64,000 nt of DNA from CAWIHS01 sp963836005 (lineage in GTDB: Bacteria; Pseudomonadota; Gammaproteobacteria; GRL18), in NCBI GenBank assembly GCA_963836005.1, contig CAWIHS010000003.1:186001-250000 (forward strand), written 5' to 3'. Both the position numbers and the translations under genes were made by a program. This document shows positions 48,336 to 56,309 of this stretch, piece after piece (the first letter of the stretch is position 1; each line of letters opens with the position of its first letter). Under the pieces are notes generated by a model that worked only from the letters and a program-made list of their open reading frames with translations, did no database searches and was not told where the DNA came from.

Positions 48336-48742
48336 TAGTTAGTTTCCCATGTAAGGCTATAGACAGTTTCACCCAGTTCCAGAATCTCACCAGAATATGT
48401 TCCTGTTTCACTTGTGTTTTGATTATCAATTCTGAATTCGTCAAATGATATGTATTCCTGATGGATGTTTAAATGACGCACTTCACCCGGACCAGGTTCA
48501 AACCGCTCGATGAATCGGAAAGTGACCAGTTCCGGATTTTCATCCGGGGTATCCCTTACATTGCATTCAATCACATCCCCTGTAGCAATGTTTCGGCGAA
48601 TGACTTTCATTAACTCAAAATTTGTAATGGCATACCCCTAAGGATCCCCCGAAGAGGAATCATCGCGGGTGTCTATAAAAAGTTGCGGATATTTATCACT
48701 CTCAAAAAACTTGATCTCTACGACCATACCAATATGTTTCAT
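48336..48742 (-). pseudogene. 5' part of an unknown gene with in-frame amber codon
   Basis: Starts with ATG at 48742, eight bases after AAGGAG, and reads 34 codons before TAG (48638-48640). The same frame continues as GYAITNFELMKVIRRNIATG and runs 91 further codons from the next ATG to the IS. After removing the IS the whole gene is 175 codons in one frame. Rich in acidic residues and beta-strand patterns (FRFIERFEPGPGEVRHL); no family recognised. It follows the Tat-signal pseudogene by 14 bases in the metK operon. Confidence 0.7.
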
Positions 48743-48756
48743 TTAGAACTCCTTCA

Positions 48757-49253
48757 TCAATCTGTCGTTTTCTCAGCAACAACCAACCTGGTTATCAACA
48801 GCGAACTTGTCATGCTGTCACCGTCATCACCCATTGTTTCTCCAATTTCAAGGTCACTTTTTCTGGCTTCAAAGATATGGGAATTCAGAAAAGTCTCCAC
48901 ATGCGAAGGTAAAAAATCGGGGACATCATCATGCCGGCATAGCGAAAAGAATAATCCCCTTGCAGATTGAAAGAAAACCGTAAAACCTGGCCATCAATAC
49001 TGTCCAGTATTTCTCCGAAATTACCCGGCACATCCACACCCACTTTATATTCATTAACCATTTCATACTGGTGACTGAAATAGCCAACATAGTCAAATAC
49101 CCAATCAATAGCGAACTCATCATCACCCGGCAGGATGATCTTAGCCTCCAGGCTGTTGATAACCGTCGCTGCATCAGCAATACCGGCCAGTGATGTTGCA
49201 GCAGCCAGGATAGTTCCGGCTGAAAATACTTTTATAAAATCGCGTCTTTTCGT
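48757..49253 (-). pseudogene. Tat-signal protein gene, ACG start and frameshift
   Basis: AAGGAG on the minus strand is followed eight bases later by ACG, then KRRDFIKVFSAGTILAAATS, a textbook twin-arginine signal; the expected ATG reads ACG, and TAA lies in frame two codons before. The mature part (EAKIILPGDDEFAIDWVFDY) runs in frame to FRYAG near 48930, where the sequence shifts into another frame reading DVPDFLPSHVETFLNSHIFE to a TGA at 48757. The total length is not a multiple of three, confirming the shift. Family unknown. It lies 33 bases after metK. Confidence 0.7.
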
Positions 49254-49286
49254 GGTTTAATTTCTCCTTTATTTTGACCAACATCA

Positions 49287-50480
49287 TTATTTAAGTGATG
49301 TAAACGTGTCCACAGCGTCAAGTTTTTCCCAGGGATAATCACTTTGTCCCACCTGTCCGCGTGCAGCTATATCTGCATAAAGAAACGTCTCTTCCGAAGG
49401 CTTATCCAGGTTAAATTTTTCTGTGATCCAGCGTGGCGTCAGCTCAAATTTTTCCGCCACAAATGCTGAAAGTTTTTCATCATTAATAATACCTGTGCCC
49501 ATGATATCCACTGTCACGGAGACTGGTTTGGCCACACCAATGGCATAGGAAAGTTGGACCAGCGCCTTTTTGGCCAGACCTGCAGCAACAATATTCTTCG
49601 CTATCCAGCGCCCGGCATAGAGTCCACTTCTGTCGACTTTTGTATAGTCTTTTGACGATTGTGCACCACCGCCAATGGGGGCATAACCGCCAAAACTGTC
49701 CACAATAAGCTTACGTCCCGTCAAACCTGAATCGTGCAGAGAAGAATGTGAGACATATTTACCGGTTGGGTTGATGTGGATATCACATTTATCCGGATCA
49801 AACAAATGGGTGGGCAGCCCTGTATCCAGAATAAGTCCCTTGATCAGTTTACGTACTTCCTTAATACTCATACTTTTGACACAGGGCGCCGAAACCACCA
49901 TCGTATGAATCGATTGCGGCTGGCACGCGTCAAAATTCTCTTTGGTACCGTAATCCATAGTGACCTGGGTTTTGATATCCACACCCAGTTGATCGTTATG
50001 CGCTAAGGCATAGTGATAGACTTTCTCCATCAACAAGCGAGCATAAGTTATAGCAGATGGCATCAGTTCAACCGTCTCACTGTCAGCATAGCCAAACATA
50101 ATCCCTTGATCACCCGCACCAATTTCCCCATTTTCCTGATCGACTCCCTGTTTAATATCCGGGGATTGCTGATTCAAAAACACCTGAACCTTAACCTCAT
50201 CCGGATGCAAACACTCCTCTTTGGAAAACGATGATTTTCCATCATAACCGATACGCGCGAATGCCTCTAAAACGATTTGTTTATACGTCTCATCATCAAT
50301 AACGGCACGCGTAGTGACTTCGCCGCCAATAATGACGTGCCGACCGGCAACGAACACTTCCGCCGCAATACGTGAGGCGGGATCCTGCATCAGTAAATAA
50401 TCAACGAGACTGTCCGCGATAATATCCGCGCATTTATCGGGGTGGCCGGGGCTGACAGATTCAGAGGTGAAAAGATACAT
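49287..50480 (-). CDS. metK: S-adenosylmethionine synthase
   Basis: MetK (397 residues) makes SAM from methionine and ATP. Signatures are FTSESVSPGHPDKCADII, GAGDQGIMFGYA and the ATP-binding GGGAQSSKDYTKVDRSGLYAGRW. It is slightly longer and more divergent than E. coli MetK. AAAGGAT precedes the ATG. It is the third gene after three SAM-II-type riboswitches, the natural target for SAM feedback. It lies in mobile-element-rich DNA, so it may be acquired or a second copy. Confidence 0.96.
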   Translation of the reverse strand: MYLFTSESVSPGHPDKCADIIADSLVDYLLMQDPASRIAAEVFVAGRHVIIGGEVTTRAVIDDETYKQIVLEAFARIGYDGKSSFSKEECLHPDEVKVQVFLNQQSPDIKQGVDQENGEIGAGDQGIMFGYADSETVELMPSAITYARLLMEKVYHYALAHNDQLGVDIKTQVTMDYGTKENFDACQPQSIHTMVVSAPCVKSMSIKEVRKLIKGLILDTGLPTHLFDPDKCDIHINPTGKYVSHSSLHDSGLTGRKLIVDSFGGYAPIGGGAQSSKDYTKVDRSGLYAGRWIAKNIVAAGLAKKALVQLSYAIGVAKPVSVTVDIMGTGIINDEKLSAFVAEKFELTPRWITEKFNLDKPSEETFLYADIAARGQVGQSDYPWEKLDAVDTFTSLK

Positions 50481-50570
50481 TATTTAATCCTTTATATCAT
50501 TTGGCGGAGTTGCCTTTATTATTGCTGACATGCAATGCATACCGGTATAAACACCTGCTGCCCTGTTCGG

Positions 50571-51254
50571 TTATTCCTCATAATCGCCGGCATCCTGTCT
50601 TTGATTTTCAACCCATCGCTCGCCATATTCGTCAAAATAGTTTGCCAGCCCGGGGTAAAAATCTGAGTACACGTCAACAAAAGCAACTGCATCTTCAGGA
50701 GTAGCGTCACCCTCATAGAGCTGAACATCCCAGAAGCTTTCAACCAGCCCGCTGCCCTCGTAGAGCATACCGTCAATGTTGGTGCCATTAATGAGTTCAA
50801 TCAGTTCAGCCAGGGTCAGCAGGTGGTCTTTTTCACAGAACAGTTGTTTTATTTCATGCTCGCCTTGATACTCATCCACAATCCGGTAGTCGATATGTCC
50901 TTGGTCGTTATACCGGGCACGGATACTGTAGCGATCACCCAGTACCGAGTGAAAGTTGATGCGTGCTATTTCCACTTCGTTAAGTTCCAGCTCGGGCAAA
51001 TAGTTGCTGTCTTCGCCAGCGGGCGTACAGGCAATATACCGGTCATGGAAACGGTGTTGTTCTTCTATCTCCGCCTGAACTTCCGGTGACTGTTTCAGAC
51101 AGAGGACATTCTGCCAGTTGATGTTGCCAGGGAGTTTATGGCTGGTTTGCTGTTGCAGATAGGCCACTATTTCTTTTTCACTGAATTGCTCAGGCCAGTA
51201 GCTGTAGGGGGTGTAGGAAAAATCAACAGGGATCGTTTTATCAATTAAAGACAT
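50571..51254 (-). CDS. Unknown protein under SAM-II riboswitch control
   Basis: A 227-residue acidic soluble protein I do not recognise. It has an N-terminal YTPYSYWPEQFSEKEIVAYL segment, a central beta-rich part (YSIRARYNDQGHIDYRIVDE) and an acidic C-terminus ending DAGDYEE. No signal peptide, membrane segment or SAM-binding motif. It is preceded by aptamer 3 and a predicted hairpin holding its GGAG, and lies 90 bases before metK. Regulation suggests a link to methionine/SAM metabolism. Confidence 0.75.
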   Translation of the reverse strand: MSLIDKTIPVDFSYTPYSYWPEQFSEKEIVAYLQQQTSHKLPGNINWQNVLCLKQSPEVQAEIEEQHRFHDRYIACTPAGEDSNYLPELELNEVEIARINFHSVLGDRYSIRARYNDQGHIDYRIVDEYQGEHEIKQLFCEKDHLLTLAELIELINGTNIDGMLYEGSGLVESFWDVQLYEGDATPEDAVAFVDVYSDFYPGLANYFDEYGERWVENQRQDAGDYEE

Positions 51255-51315
51255 CTAAGTTCTCCAAAGCCTCTGGTTACAATCTGCGTTGATAGCCCCG
51301 AGGCAATGGGAGCAA

Positions 51316-51373
51316 TATCAGCGCTTTAGCAGTATTTCTATCCGCCCTGCAAGTTGCCTGTTAAATCGGCGGA
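51316..51373 (-). promoter_or_regulatory. SAM-II-type riboswitch aptamer 3
   Basis: On the minus strand: stem TCCGCC/GGCGGA, loop GATTTAACAGGCAACTTGCA, then GAAATACTGCTAAAGCGC. Order and conserved strings (GATTTAA, CTTGCA, AAATA, GCTAAAG) match the SAM-II (SAM_alpha) consensus. About 60 bases downstream is the start of the 227-residue protein; GCCTC/GAGGC and CTCC/GGAG between them form a stem that hides the ribosome binding site. Confidence 0.8.
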
Positions 51374-51386
51374 AATGGTTCTCTGT

Positions 51387-51593
51387 TTATTTAACATTTC
51401 TCAAAAAGTCGATGTATCCATATTTTTTAAGCTCTCTGCGGTGTTTAACCTGCACCCGAAATGTCGCCAAAGTTAATTTATCGCCATAGCGTTCCTGGCA
51501 ATATTTCTGTAATGCTATTAATTTTGGATCAGACTGTATCAGCCTGGCAGTGGACCAGTTTAATTTAAACCTGGATTGTTCTTGTGATGACAT
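51387..51593 (-). CDS. Small basic protein under SAM-II riboswitch control
   Basis: A 68-residue basic protein (KLIALQKYCQERYGDKLTLA, VKHRRELKKYGYIDFLRNVK), probably helical, with no recognised family. TATGGAG lies about ten bases before its ATG and is part of a predicted hairpin with CTCCATTGCCTC upstream. Aptamer 2 precedes it and aptamer 3 follows it before the next gene. Independent riboswitches on this and the next gene indicate both are real. Confidence 0.7.
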   Translation of the reverse strand: MSSQEQSRFKLNWSTARLIQSDPKLIALQKYCQERYGDKLTLATFRVQVKHRRELKKYGYIDFLRNVK

Positions 51594-51652
51594 GCTAATT
51601 TCTCCATAGCCTCAATAAGAATGTGCGAGACACACCCGAGGCAATGGAGTGG

Positions 51653-51709
51653 GGTCGCGCTTTAGCAATATTTATGATTCGCCTTGCAAGTTGCAATTAA
51701 ATCGGCGAA
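51653..51709 (-). promoter_or_regulatory. SAM-II-type riboswitch aptamer 2
   Basis: On the minus strand: stem TTCGCC/GGCGAA enclosing GATTTAATTGCAACTTGCAA, then TCATAAATATTGCTAAAGCG. GCAA in the loop can pair with TTGC downstream as the pseudoknot. It is followed by CTCCATTGCCTC and GAGGCTATGGAG, a 12-base stem with one mismatch that encloses the ribosome binding site of the 68-residue protein gene. Confidence 0.85.
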
Positions 51710-51748
51710 GTGCCTGTCCATTAATCTAGTCATTAAAATAGCAGGCAA

Positions 51749-51781
51749 CAAAAAACCCGCTTAGCCAGGCTAAAGCGGGTT
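51749..51781 (-). terminator. Intrinsic terminator/attenuator after aptamer 1
   Basis: On the minus strand ACCCGCTTTAGCC and GGCTAAGCGGGT form a strong stem followed by TTTTTTG. It lies only 13 bases after aptamer 1 and before any gene, so it is an attenuator. Its 5' arm contains CTTTAGC, the exact complement of GCTAAAG at the 3' edge of aptamer 1, allowing an antiterminator when SAM is absent. Confidence 0.9.
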
Positions 51782-51793
51782 CAGAAATCTCTT

Positions 51794-51848
51794 CCCTCAC
51801 TTTAGCTACATTTATGAATCGCCTGCAAGCAGAGTTCAAATTGGCGAT
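51794..51848 (-). promoter_or_regulatory. SAM-II-type riboswitch aptamer 1
   Basis: On the minus strand: stem ATCGCC/GGCGAT enclosing AATTTGAACTCTGCTTGCA, then TCATAAATGTAGCTAAAGTG. The 3' string ATAAATGTAGCTAAA is the same as in the well-studied marine metagenomic SAM-II aptamer. It begins about seven bases after the -10 box, so the transcript starts with the aptamer. A terminator follows. Confidence 0.9.
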
Positions 51849-51854
51849 GTGTTT

Positions 51855-51883
51855 ATATTAATTGAATGCTATTATGATATCAA
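51855..51883 (-). promoter_or_regulatory. Promoter of the SAM-II/metK operon
   Basis: On the minus strand TTGATA (51878-51883) and TAATAT (51855-51860) are separated by 17 bases, a strong sigma-70 pair. The predicted transcription start near 51848 coincides with the 5' side of aptamer 1. Confidence 0.8.
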
Positions 51884-52151
51884 TACGGTTATAAGACTAT
51901 GATTTTAATTATTAGATAGTATGAATTTTACTAATGACTATAAAATAAAACACCATTTATAATAAAATTTTGCATCCAGGTAAATTTGTCAGGTCGTTTG
52001 CTTTGATTATCTTTACCATGGGTGTGACCGACAGAGCGCGCCGATAAGCATTTGAAATTACAAGATAGATCAAACCCTGATATGAAAAAAAGGTACCATC
52101 AGTTATAGTTTTTTTGCTGAAAAAATAAATAACTGAAAAAAGGAACCTTTA

Positions 52152-52780
52152 ATGGAAAAGATAACCGACTTGAGTCATTTTCGCAATAAGAAAATGTTAA
52201 TGGATAAAGCAGAGAAACTGGTTGATTATATTTTTGAACTGGCAAAACAAGGAGCAGCAATTCATACAGTGGAGCAGAATATTTTTTCTAAATTATTATC
52301 AATGGGTCATCAAGCACTGGGTCAATTTATTGCCTTGCAAGGTGATGGTGATATGGGGGATCAAATTGAATTGTCATCAGGAAGCACAGTGAAGCGTTTA
52401 CCTAAGCCACAAACCTAAAAAAGGCCCGAAACCCGATAAAAAGAAAATGGTCCAAAAAGAAAACTGAAAAGCTGAGAAAAATCTGCAACTATCTCACGAA
52501 AAATCAGGACAGAATGCACTATGACCAATAGCTTGAAAAAGGTTACCCCATCGCATCTGGAGTGATAGAAGGTGCCTGCAGACATTTTGTTAAAGACCGT
52601 AAGGAGCGAGCTGGAATGCGTTGGACCATAAAAGGTGCTCAGGCCATGTTAGATATACGTTCGATTCATCTCAATGAGCACTGGGATGAATTTACAGCAT
52701 TTCGCATTAATAAAATCAATTCAGAATTATATCCTGAGCAGAAAATAGTAGAGAACTTTGAGTGGAAAATGGTAGCTTAA
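52152..52780 (+). pseudogene. ISKra4-family transposase remnant
   Basis: Positions 52152-52418 encode an 88-residue ISKra4-like N-terminus ending KRLPKPQT. Positions 52440-52780 then encode the family C-terminus (KTEKLRKICNYLTKNQDRMH, GYPIASGVIEGACRHFVKDR, GMRWTIKGAQAMLDIRS). About 200 middle residues including catalytic positions are missing, and a TAG (about 52533) breaks the C-terminal frame. An inactive deletion derivative. Confidence 0.85.
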
Positions 52781-52800
52781 ATGGGCGCGGGCGATCGATC

Positions 52801-52926
52801 ACGCCCGTATCTGAGGTAGCTCACGGTCTACAAGTCAGCAAACGAGCCATGGTGACTCAACAAAAGACAGGACGAACTGTTCAGTTTGAAATCACCCAAA
52901 CAAAACTCAACGACTATGGACTTTAA
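52801..52926 (+). pseudogene. Tyrosine recombinase (integrase) fragment
   Basis: A 40-codon frame ending TAA reads VAHGLQVSKRAMVTQQKTGR then TVQFEITQTK, closely resembling an internal piece of phage-type integrases (the DV-HG-V-RA-V-QKT-RPVQFEIT region). No start or catalytic residues remain. It is followed by the inverted repeat CTCAACGAC/GTCGTTGAG. Confidence 0.65.
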
Positions 52927-52983
52927 AGCCATTGTCGTTGAGTTTAGCAACGTACAATTAATACTGGTTTATTCAATTTATAT

Positions 52984-53565
52984 TTAAAAATTATATCCGA
53001 CTTTAACAGTCGTCAGTAGATTATCAATGTTTTCATCCTTTTCATAACCAATCGTTTTTCTTTGAGTCCATTGATAACGTGAGCCAAAGCTTGCATAGAG
53101 TGAATCTCTACGGTATTCGATATCAAAACCAAGTTGAGCCGACCATAAATTGGGATCTTTGCCTTCTTTGATATCAGTCCACATATAGCCAAGTCCAGGC
53201 CCTATTCCTACTCTCATGCCATCAGAGACATTCCAAAAATAACGGGGATTAATTTCCAGAGTTGTTAATTTTAAATCATTATTATTATAAAAGTTCAAAT
53301 CAATCTGCTGCAGCACCACATCATCACCAGGCACTGTAAATACCGGACAGTTGAATGCCAGCTGAAGACCCAATGTCGGACCGCCTGAACCTACATCACT
53401 AGCAATGTCCATATAACCGACTGTTGCTGAAACAGCCAAGTCAGCATTCCAGGTATCTTCTGTAAAAGCAGGAAAAAACACCCACTCGTCATTTGCAGAG
53501 ACGATATTGCTCAATAAAAGAGGAGTGAGAGATAAAAGTGTTAATAATTTATTATTGTTTTTCAT
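52984..53565 (-). CDS. Outer membrane beta-barrel-like protein
   Basis: A 193-residue protein with a signal peptide (LLTLLSLTPLLLSNIVSAND) and alternating hydrophobic strands typical of small outer-membrane barrels (LYASFGSRYQW, NLLTTVKVGYNF). It ends in phenylalanine, the usual BAM recognition signal. Middle strands include GIGPGLGYMWTD. Function unknown; could be an OmpW/OprF-like porin domain or an acyl-protein modifier. Flanked by IS remnants. Confidence 0.75.
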   Translation of the reverse strand: MKNNNKLLTLLSLTPLLLSNIVSANDEWVFFPAFTEDTWNADLAVSATVGYMDIASDVGSGGPTLGLQLAFNCPVFTVPGDDVVLQQIDLNFYNNNDLKLTTLEINPRYFWNVSDGMRVGIGPGLGYMWTDIKEGKDPNLWSAQLGFDIEYRRDSLYASFGSRYQWTQRKTIGYEKDENIDNLLTTVKVGYNF

Positions 53566-53984
53566 ATTTAGCCTTCATTAAAGATTAGAAAACAGTTTAT
53601 TGTTCTTGTTTGATGATTGTTTTCATCGTTTTTAGAAATTCACCACCATCTTACCAAAAGAAAATCAATAAAACACATACGCAGATCATAATATAAACAG
53701 GCTCTTTGAGCGTTGTATTATCCTGAACTTGTGCAAGTCAAACAAGAAGCGGCGGGTAAAATCATTATTTATGAAAGGGTCAGAGAACAAAGTATCAATT
53801 TGGCACTGGATACTAGTTTTCACCGTATTGAAAATATGATGTTCATCAAAAAAGTGAAAAAAACAGAAAGCGGTGAATTTCATGAAGAAGAGTATTGTGA
53901 TTGATCTGGATATTTAACGTGACCCACAAACTTATCTCAAAATTGTCAGGATTCTCACTATAGCCCCCATACGGAGACTGTATT
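53566..53984. other. Region with small ORF of doubtful status
   Basis: At 53713-53904 a TTG-started frame of 63 codons (VKQEAAGKIIIYERVREQSI) looks protein-like but has no ribosome binding site, so it may be a fragment of a larger lost gene. GACCCACA at 53922 and TGTGGGTC near 53997 are inverted repeats bracketing a short segment beside the IS200 remnant. Confidence 0.35.
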
Positions 53985-54095
53985 TCAAAATGTCCACTGT
54001 GGGTCGATTACTGCCTTCTTTCGATATTTTGGTATCCACACAATATGAAATTTACATTCCCATACCGTATGGTTTAAACTTTCTTGTACATTCAT
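53985..54095 (-). pseudogene. IS200/IS605 TnpA N-terminal fragment
   Basis: From ATG 54095: MNVQESLNHTVWECKFHIVW then IPKYRKKAVI, the N-terminal strand of an HUH (Y1) IS200-type transposase including the His of the HUH motif region. It breaks off after about 30 residues into unrelated sequence (DPQWTF). Confidence 0.8.
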
Positions 54096-54309
54096 CGTTT
54101 GTTTCCTTATCTTTTGAACTTTGAGCGGTTCGCAGATAAGGATACTCTCGATGAATCCCGGAATTGTCAAACTTTAATAGTCCCCCAGCGTAACTACCCA
54201 CGCCCTACATTATTAATTTTGCCCGCCAGAGCCATTTGAATGGCAATCAATGGGACGCATGCGCTACCCTGCTGGGCAGAACGACCAATAACGGAGCTGC
54301 AGGAAACTC

Positions 54310-56271
54310 ATGAACCATTCAATATTTCCGTTCGTAATGCTTATTTTGTTTGTGGTATCGCAGGTTGAAGCACAAGAGGCCGCGACCGACTCTCAAGGTC
54401 AGATTGCGCAGATGACTGTGCTTGCCCCGCCCCCGCGCTTATCGGACAGAAAGCCGGGTGCCCAGACCGTCCCCTGCTTACCTGAGGTGTCCCTCTCCCT
54501 GGGCGTGAACCTTATCGCAGGCAAAGATTACACCTGCGGTGTCCTTACCGTGCCCCAGAACTGGGATGCCCCGGATGGCCGCAACCTCGACTTAAGCTAT
54601 GTCGTGTTCCGGGCGGCTGGAGGGAACCCCAGGCCCGACCCGCTGATCTATTTAGCTGGGGGTCCCGGTTCATCCGGTATCCTCAATACGGATATTCGAA
54701 TGTTCCAGGATCTACAAGCCGGACGCGATATTATCCTCTATGACATACGCGGCGCCGGATTGAGTCAGCGCACAGGCTTTGCAGAGTGCCTGGTGCTGGC
54801 CATGCAAAATGGCGTCACCGATGAAAAGATCAAAGCTCTATGGGCACCGAACGACCGATTGTGGGCAGCGACACACAGTGGCGAACCAGCAATAGAGACC
54901 TTGAAAAACTCGGAAGTCGATTACCCTGTCCTCAACGAGATTTGCTGGGAGCAGTTCACCGGACAAGGGCTGGACCTGAATCGGTTCAGCACCGCATCCA
55001 ATGCCCGTGATGCCGTCGAACTTATCAAGGCGTTAGGGTATGAAGCCTTCAACATCTTCAGTACCTCTTACGGCACCCGACTGGCGATGACTATCATGGA
55101 TGTGCTGCCCGAATACGAGGATGCGCCGAAACTGCGCTCCGTGGTTTTGGACTCTACATTCCCTCCGTCGGTTTACCTGGTCAGAACACTGGTGCGCTCT
55201 CACCATGACTACATGGTGCAACTGCTCGAAGAATGCCAGGCTGATACCGCCTGCAACGCAGCGTATCCCAATCTGAAACAACGGCTTTCAATATTGTTGA
55301 ACAGGCTTGGTGAAAGACCCATCACAGCGAACGGGGAGACGGTCACCCTTGAAAATTTTATTGATCAACTGACCAATACGGGGAATTCCCGCGCCGCTTA
55401 CATTCCAAAAATGATTGCTGAAGCGGAGCGGGGCATGCTGGACACCTACCTGGCCCTCCGGGATGGAAAAGCCGGCGCCAGCCCCGTAGAAACCATTGTG
55501 CCAGTGGAGCTGGATACGAGTGACCCGGTACAGGCGTTCGTCTCCGATTCTTTCGACCTTCTCAACGGTGATGCGGCCATCATGTTCATCGTCTATTCGA
55601 ACCTGATTCTGGTTCAGGAAGATCCGATAGCGGTCTTTCACTCTTTCATCGTGGAAAGCTACGCTGGCGAAATCGGCGACAAGATGCTGAAAATGCTGGG
55701 AGACCTGAACAGCGAAGACTTCGCCAAGTCTCCTTATGTCAGTCAACAGCGTGCAATCGCTGCAGTTGAAGCCGACCCGCAGTTGATTCCGGCCAAGCGC
55801 CGCAAGGGTATTATCGGCGGTATGCCCAGACCGCTTTACAGTTCGATTCACTGCATCGACGACATCCTGCACGAACGTTTTGAGGATGCGGTGAACAGCT
55901 ACAACGACCTGCTGTTTCCGCAACTGACGGATCTGGTCGAGTCGAAAGGGCAGGCAAACCGTTGTGTAAACTGGCCGGTCACCGCAGCACCCAAAGAGGT
56001 AAAAGATCCGGTGTCCAGTGACGTACCGGCCATCATTTTGCAGGGATCATTTGACAGACCCACACCTGTCTACATGGGCCGGCGCGCATCTCGCGAACTG
56101 GAAAACAGCACCTTCATCCTGGTGCCGCAGAAAGGGCATGGGACTTGGGGCGCCGGCAAAGGCGACTGCGTGGGGCAGACCGCAACTGCCTTCGTAAAGG
56201 ACCCGCAGGCAGAACCTGATATGAGTTGCCTCGAGGCGCGCAAACCGCAGTGGGCGCTACCTGACCGCTGA
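54310..56271 (+). CDS. Secreted alpha/beta hydrolase, TAP-like peptidase family
   Basis: A 653-residue protein with a signal peptide (FPFVMLILFVVSQVEAQEA) and the fold of prolyl/tripeptidyl aminopeptidases (peptidase family S33). The oxyanion loop is LAGGPGSSG; the nucleophile is the Ser in FSTSYGTRLAM; the acid and base are likely the Asp in LQGSFDRPTP and His in QKGHGTWG within a C-terminal TAP-like domain. Base composition is clearly GC-richer than the flanks, suggesting transfer from another genome. Confidence 0.88.
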   Translation: MNHSIFPFVMLILFVVSQVEAQEAATDSQGQIAQMTVLAPPPRLSDRKPGAQTVPCLPEVSLSLGVNLIAGKDYTCGVLTVPQNWDAPDGRNLDLSYVVFRAAGGNPRPDPLIYLAGGPGSSGILNTDIRMFQDLQAGRDIILYDIRGAGLSQRTGFAECLVLAMQNGVTDEKIKALWAPNDRLWAATHSGEPAIETLKNSEVDYPVLNEICWEQFTGQGLDLNRFSTASNARDAVELIKALGYEAFNIFSTSYGTRLAMTIMDVLPEYEDAPKLRSVVLDSTFPPSVYLVRTLVRSHHDYMVQLLEECQADTACNAAYPNLKQRLSILLNRLGERPITANGETVTLENFIDQLTNTGNSRAAYIPKMIAEAERGMLDTYLALRDGKAGASPVETIVPVELDTSDPVQAFVSDSFDLLNGDAAIMFIVYSNLILVQEDPIAVFHSFIVESYAGEIGDKMLKMLGDLNSEDFAKSPYVSQQRAIAAVEADPQLIPAKRRKGIIGGMPRPLYSSIHCIDDILHERFEDAVNSYNDLLFPQLTDLVESKGQANRCVNWPVTAAPKEVKDPVSSDVPAIILQGSFDRPTPVYMGRRASRELENSTFILVPQKGHGTWGAGKGDCVGQTATAFVKDPQAEPDMSCLEARKPQWALPDR

Positions 56272-56309
56272 AGCAGTGCAAATCAGTTTGGAATGACTGT
56301 GAATCCGAG

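Larger units (their letters stand above)
46797..48342 (+). mobile_element. Intact DDE-type IS with 7-bp target duplication
   Basis: The element proper is 46804-48335, about 1532 bases. Its ends are TCGAGCCTGAAAAA and, inverted, GTCGACCCTGAAAAA. TAGTTAG occurs directly outside both ends (46797-46803 and 48336-48342), a perfect 7-base target duplication, so insertion is relatively recent. It interrupts an unknown gene on the minus strand. Confidence 0.88.

Noticed and set aside
48683..48970. 95-codon plus-strand ORF
   Set aside because: It is the antisense shadow of the Tat-signal pseudogene and the start of the amber-containing gene.
51316..51848. The three hairpins as integron attC sites or CRISPR-like repeats
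   Set aside because: They lack attC core sites and regular spacing, and match the SAM-II aptamer order far better.
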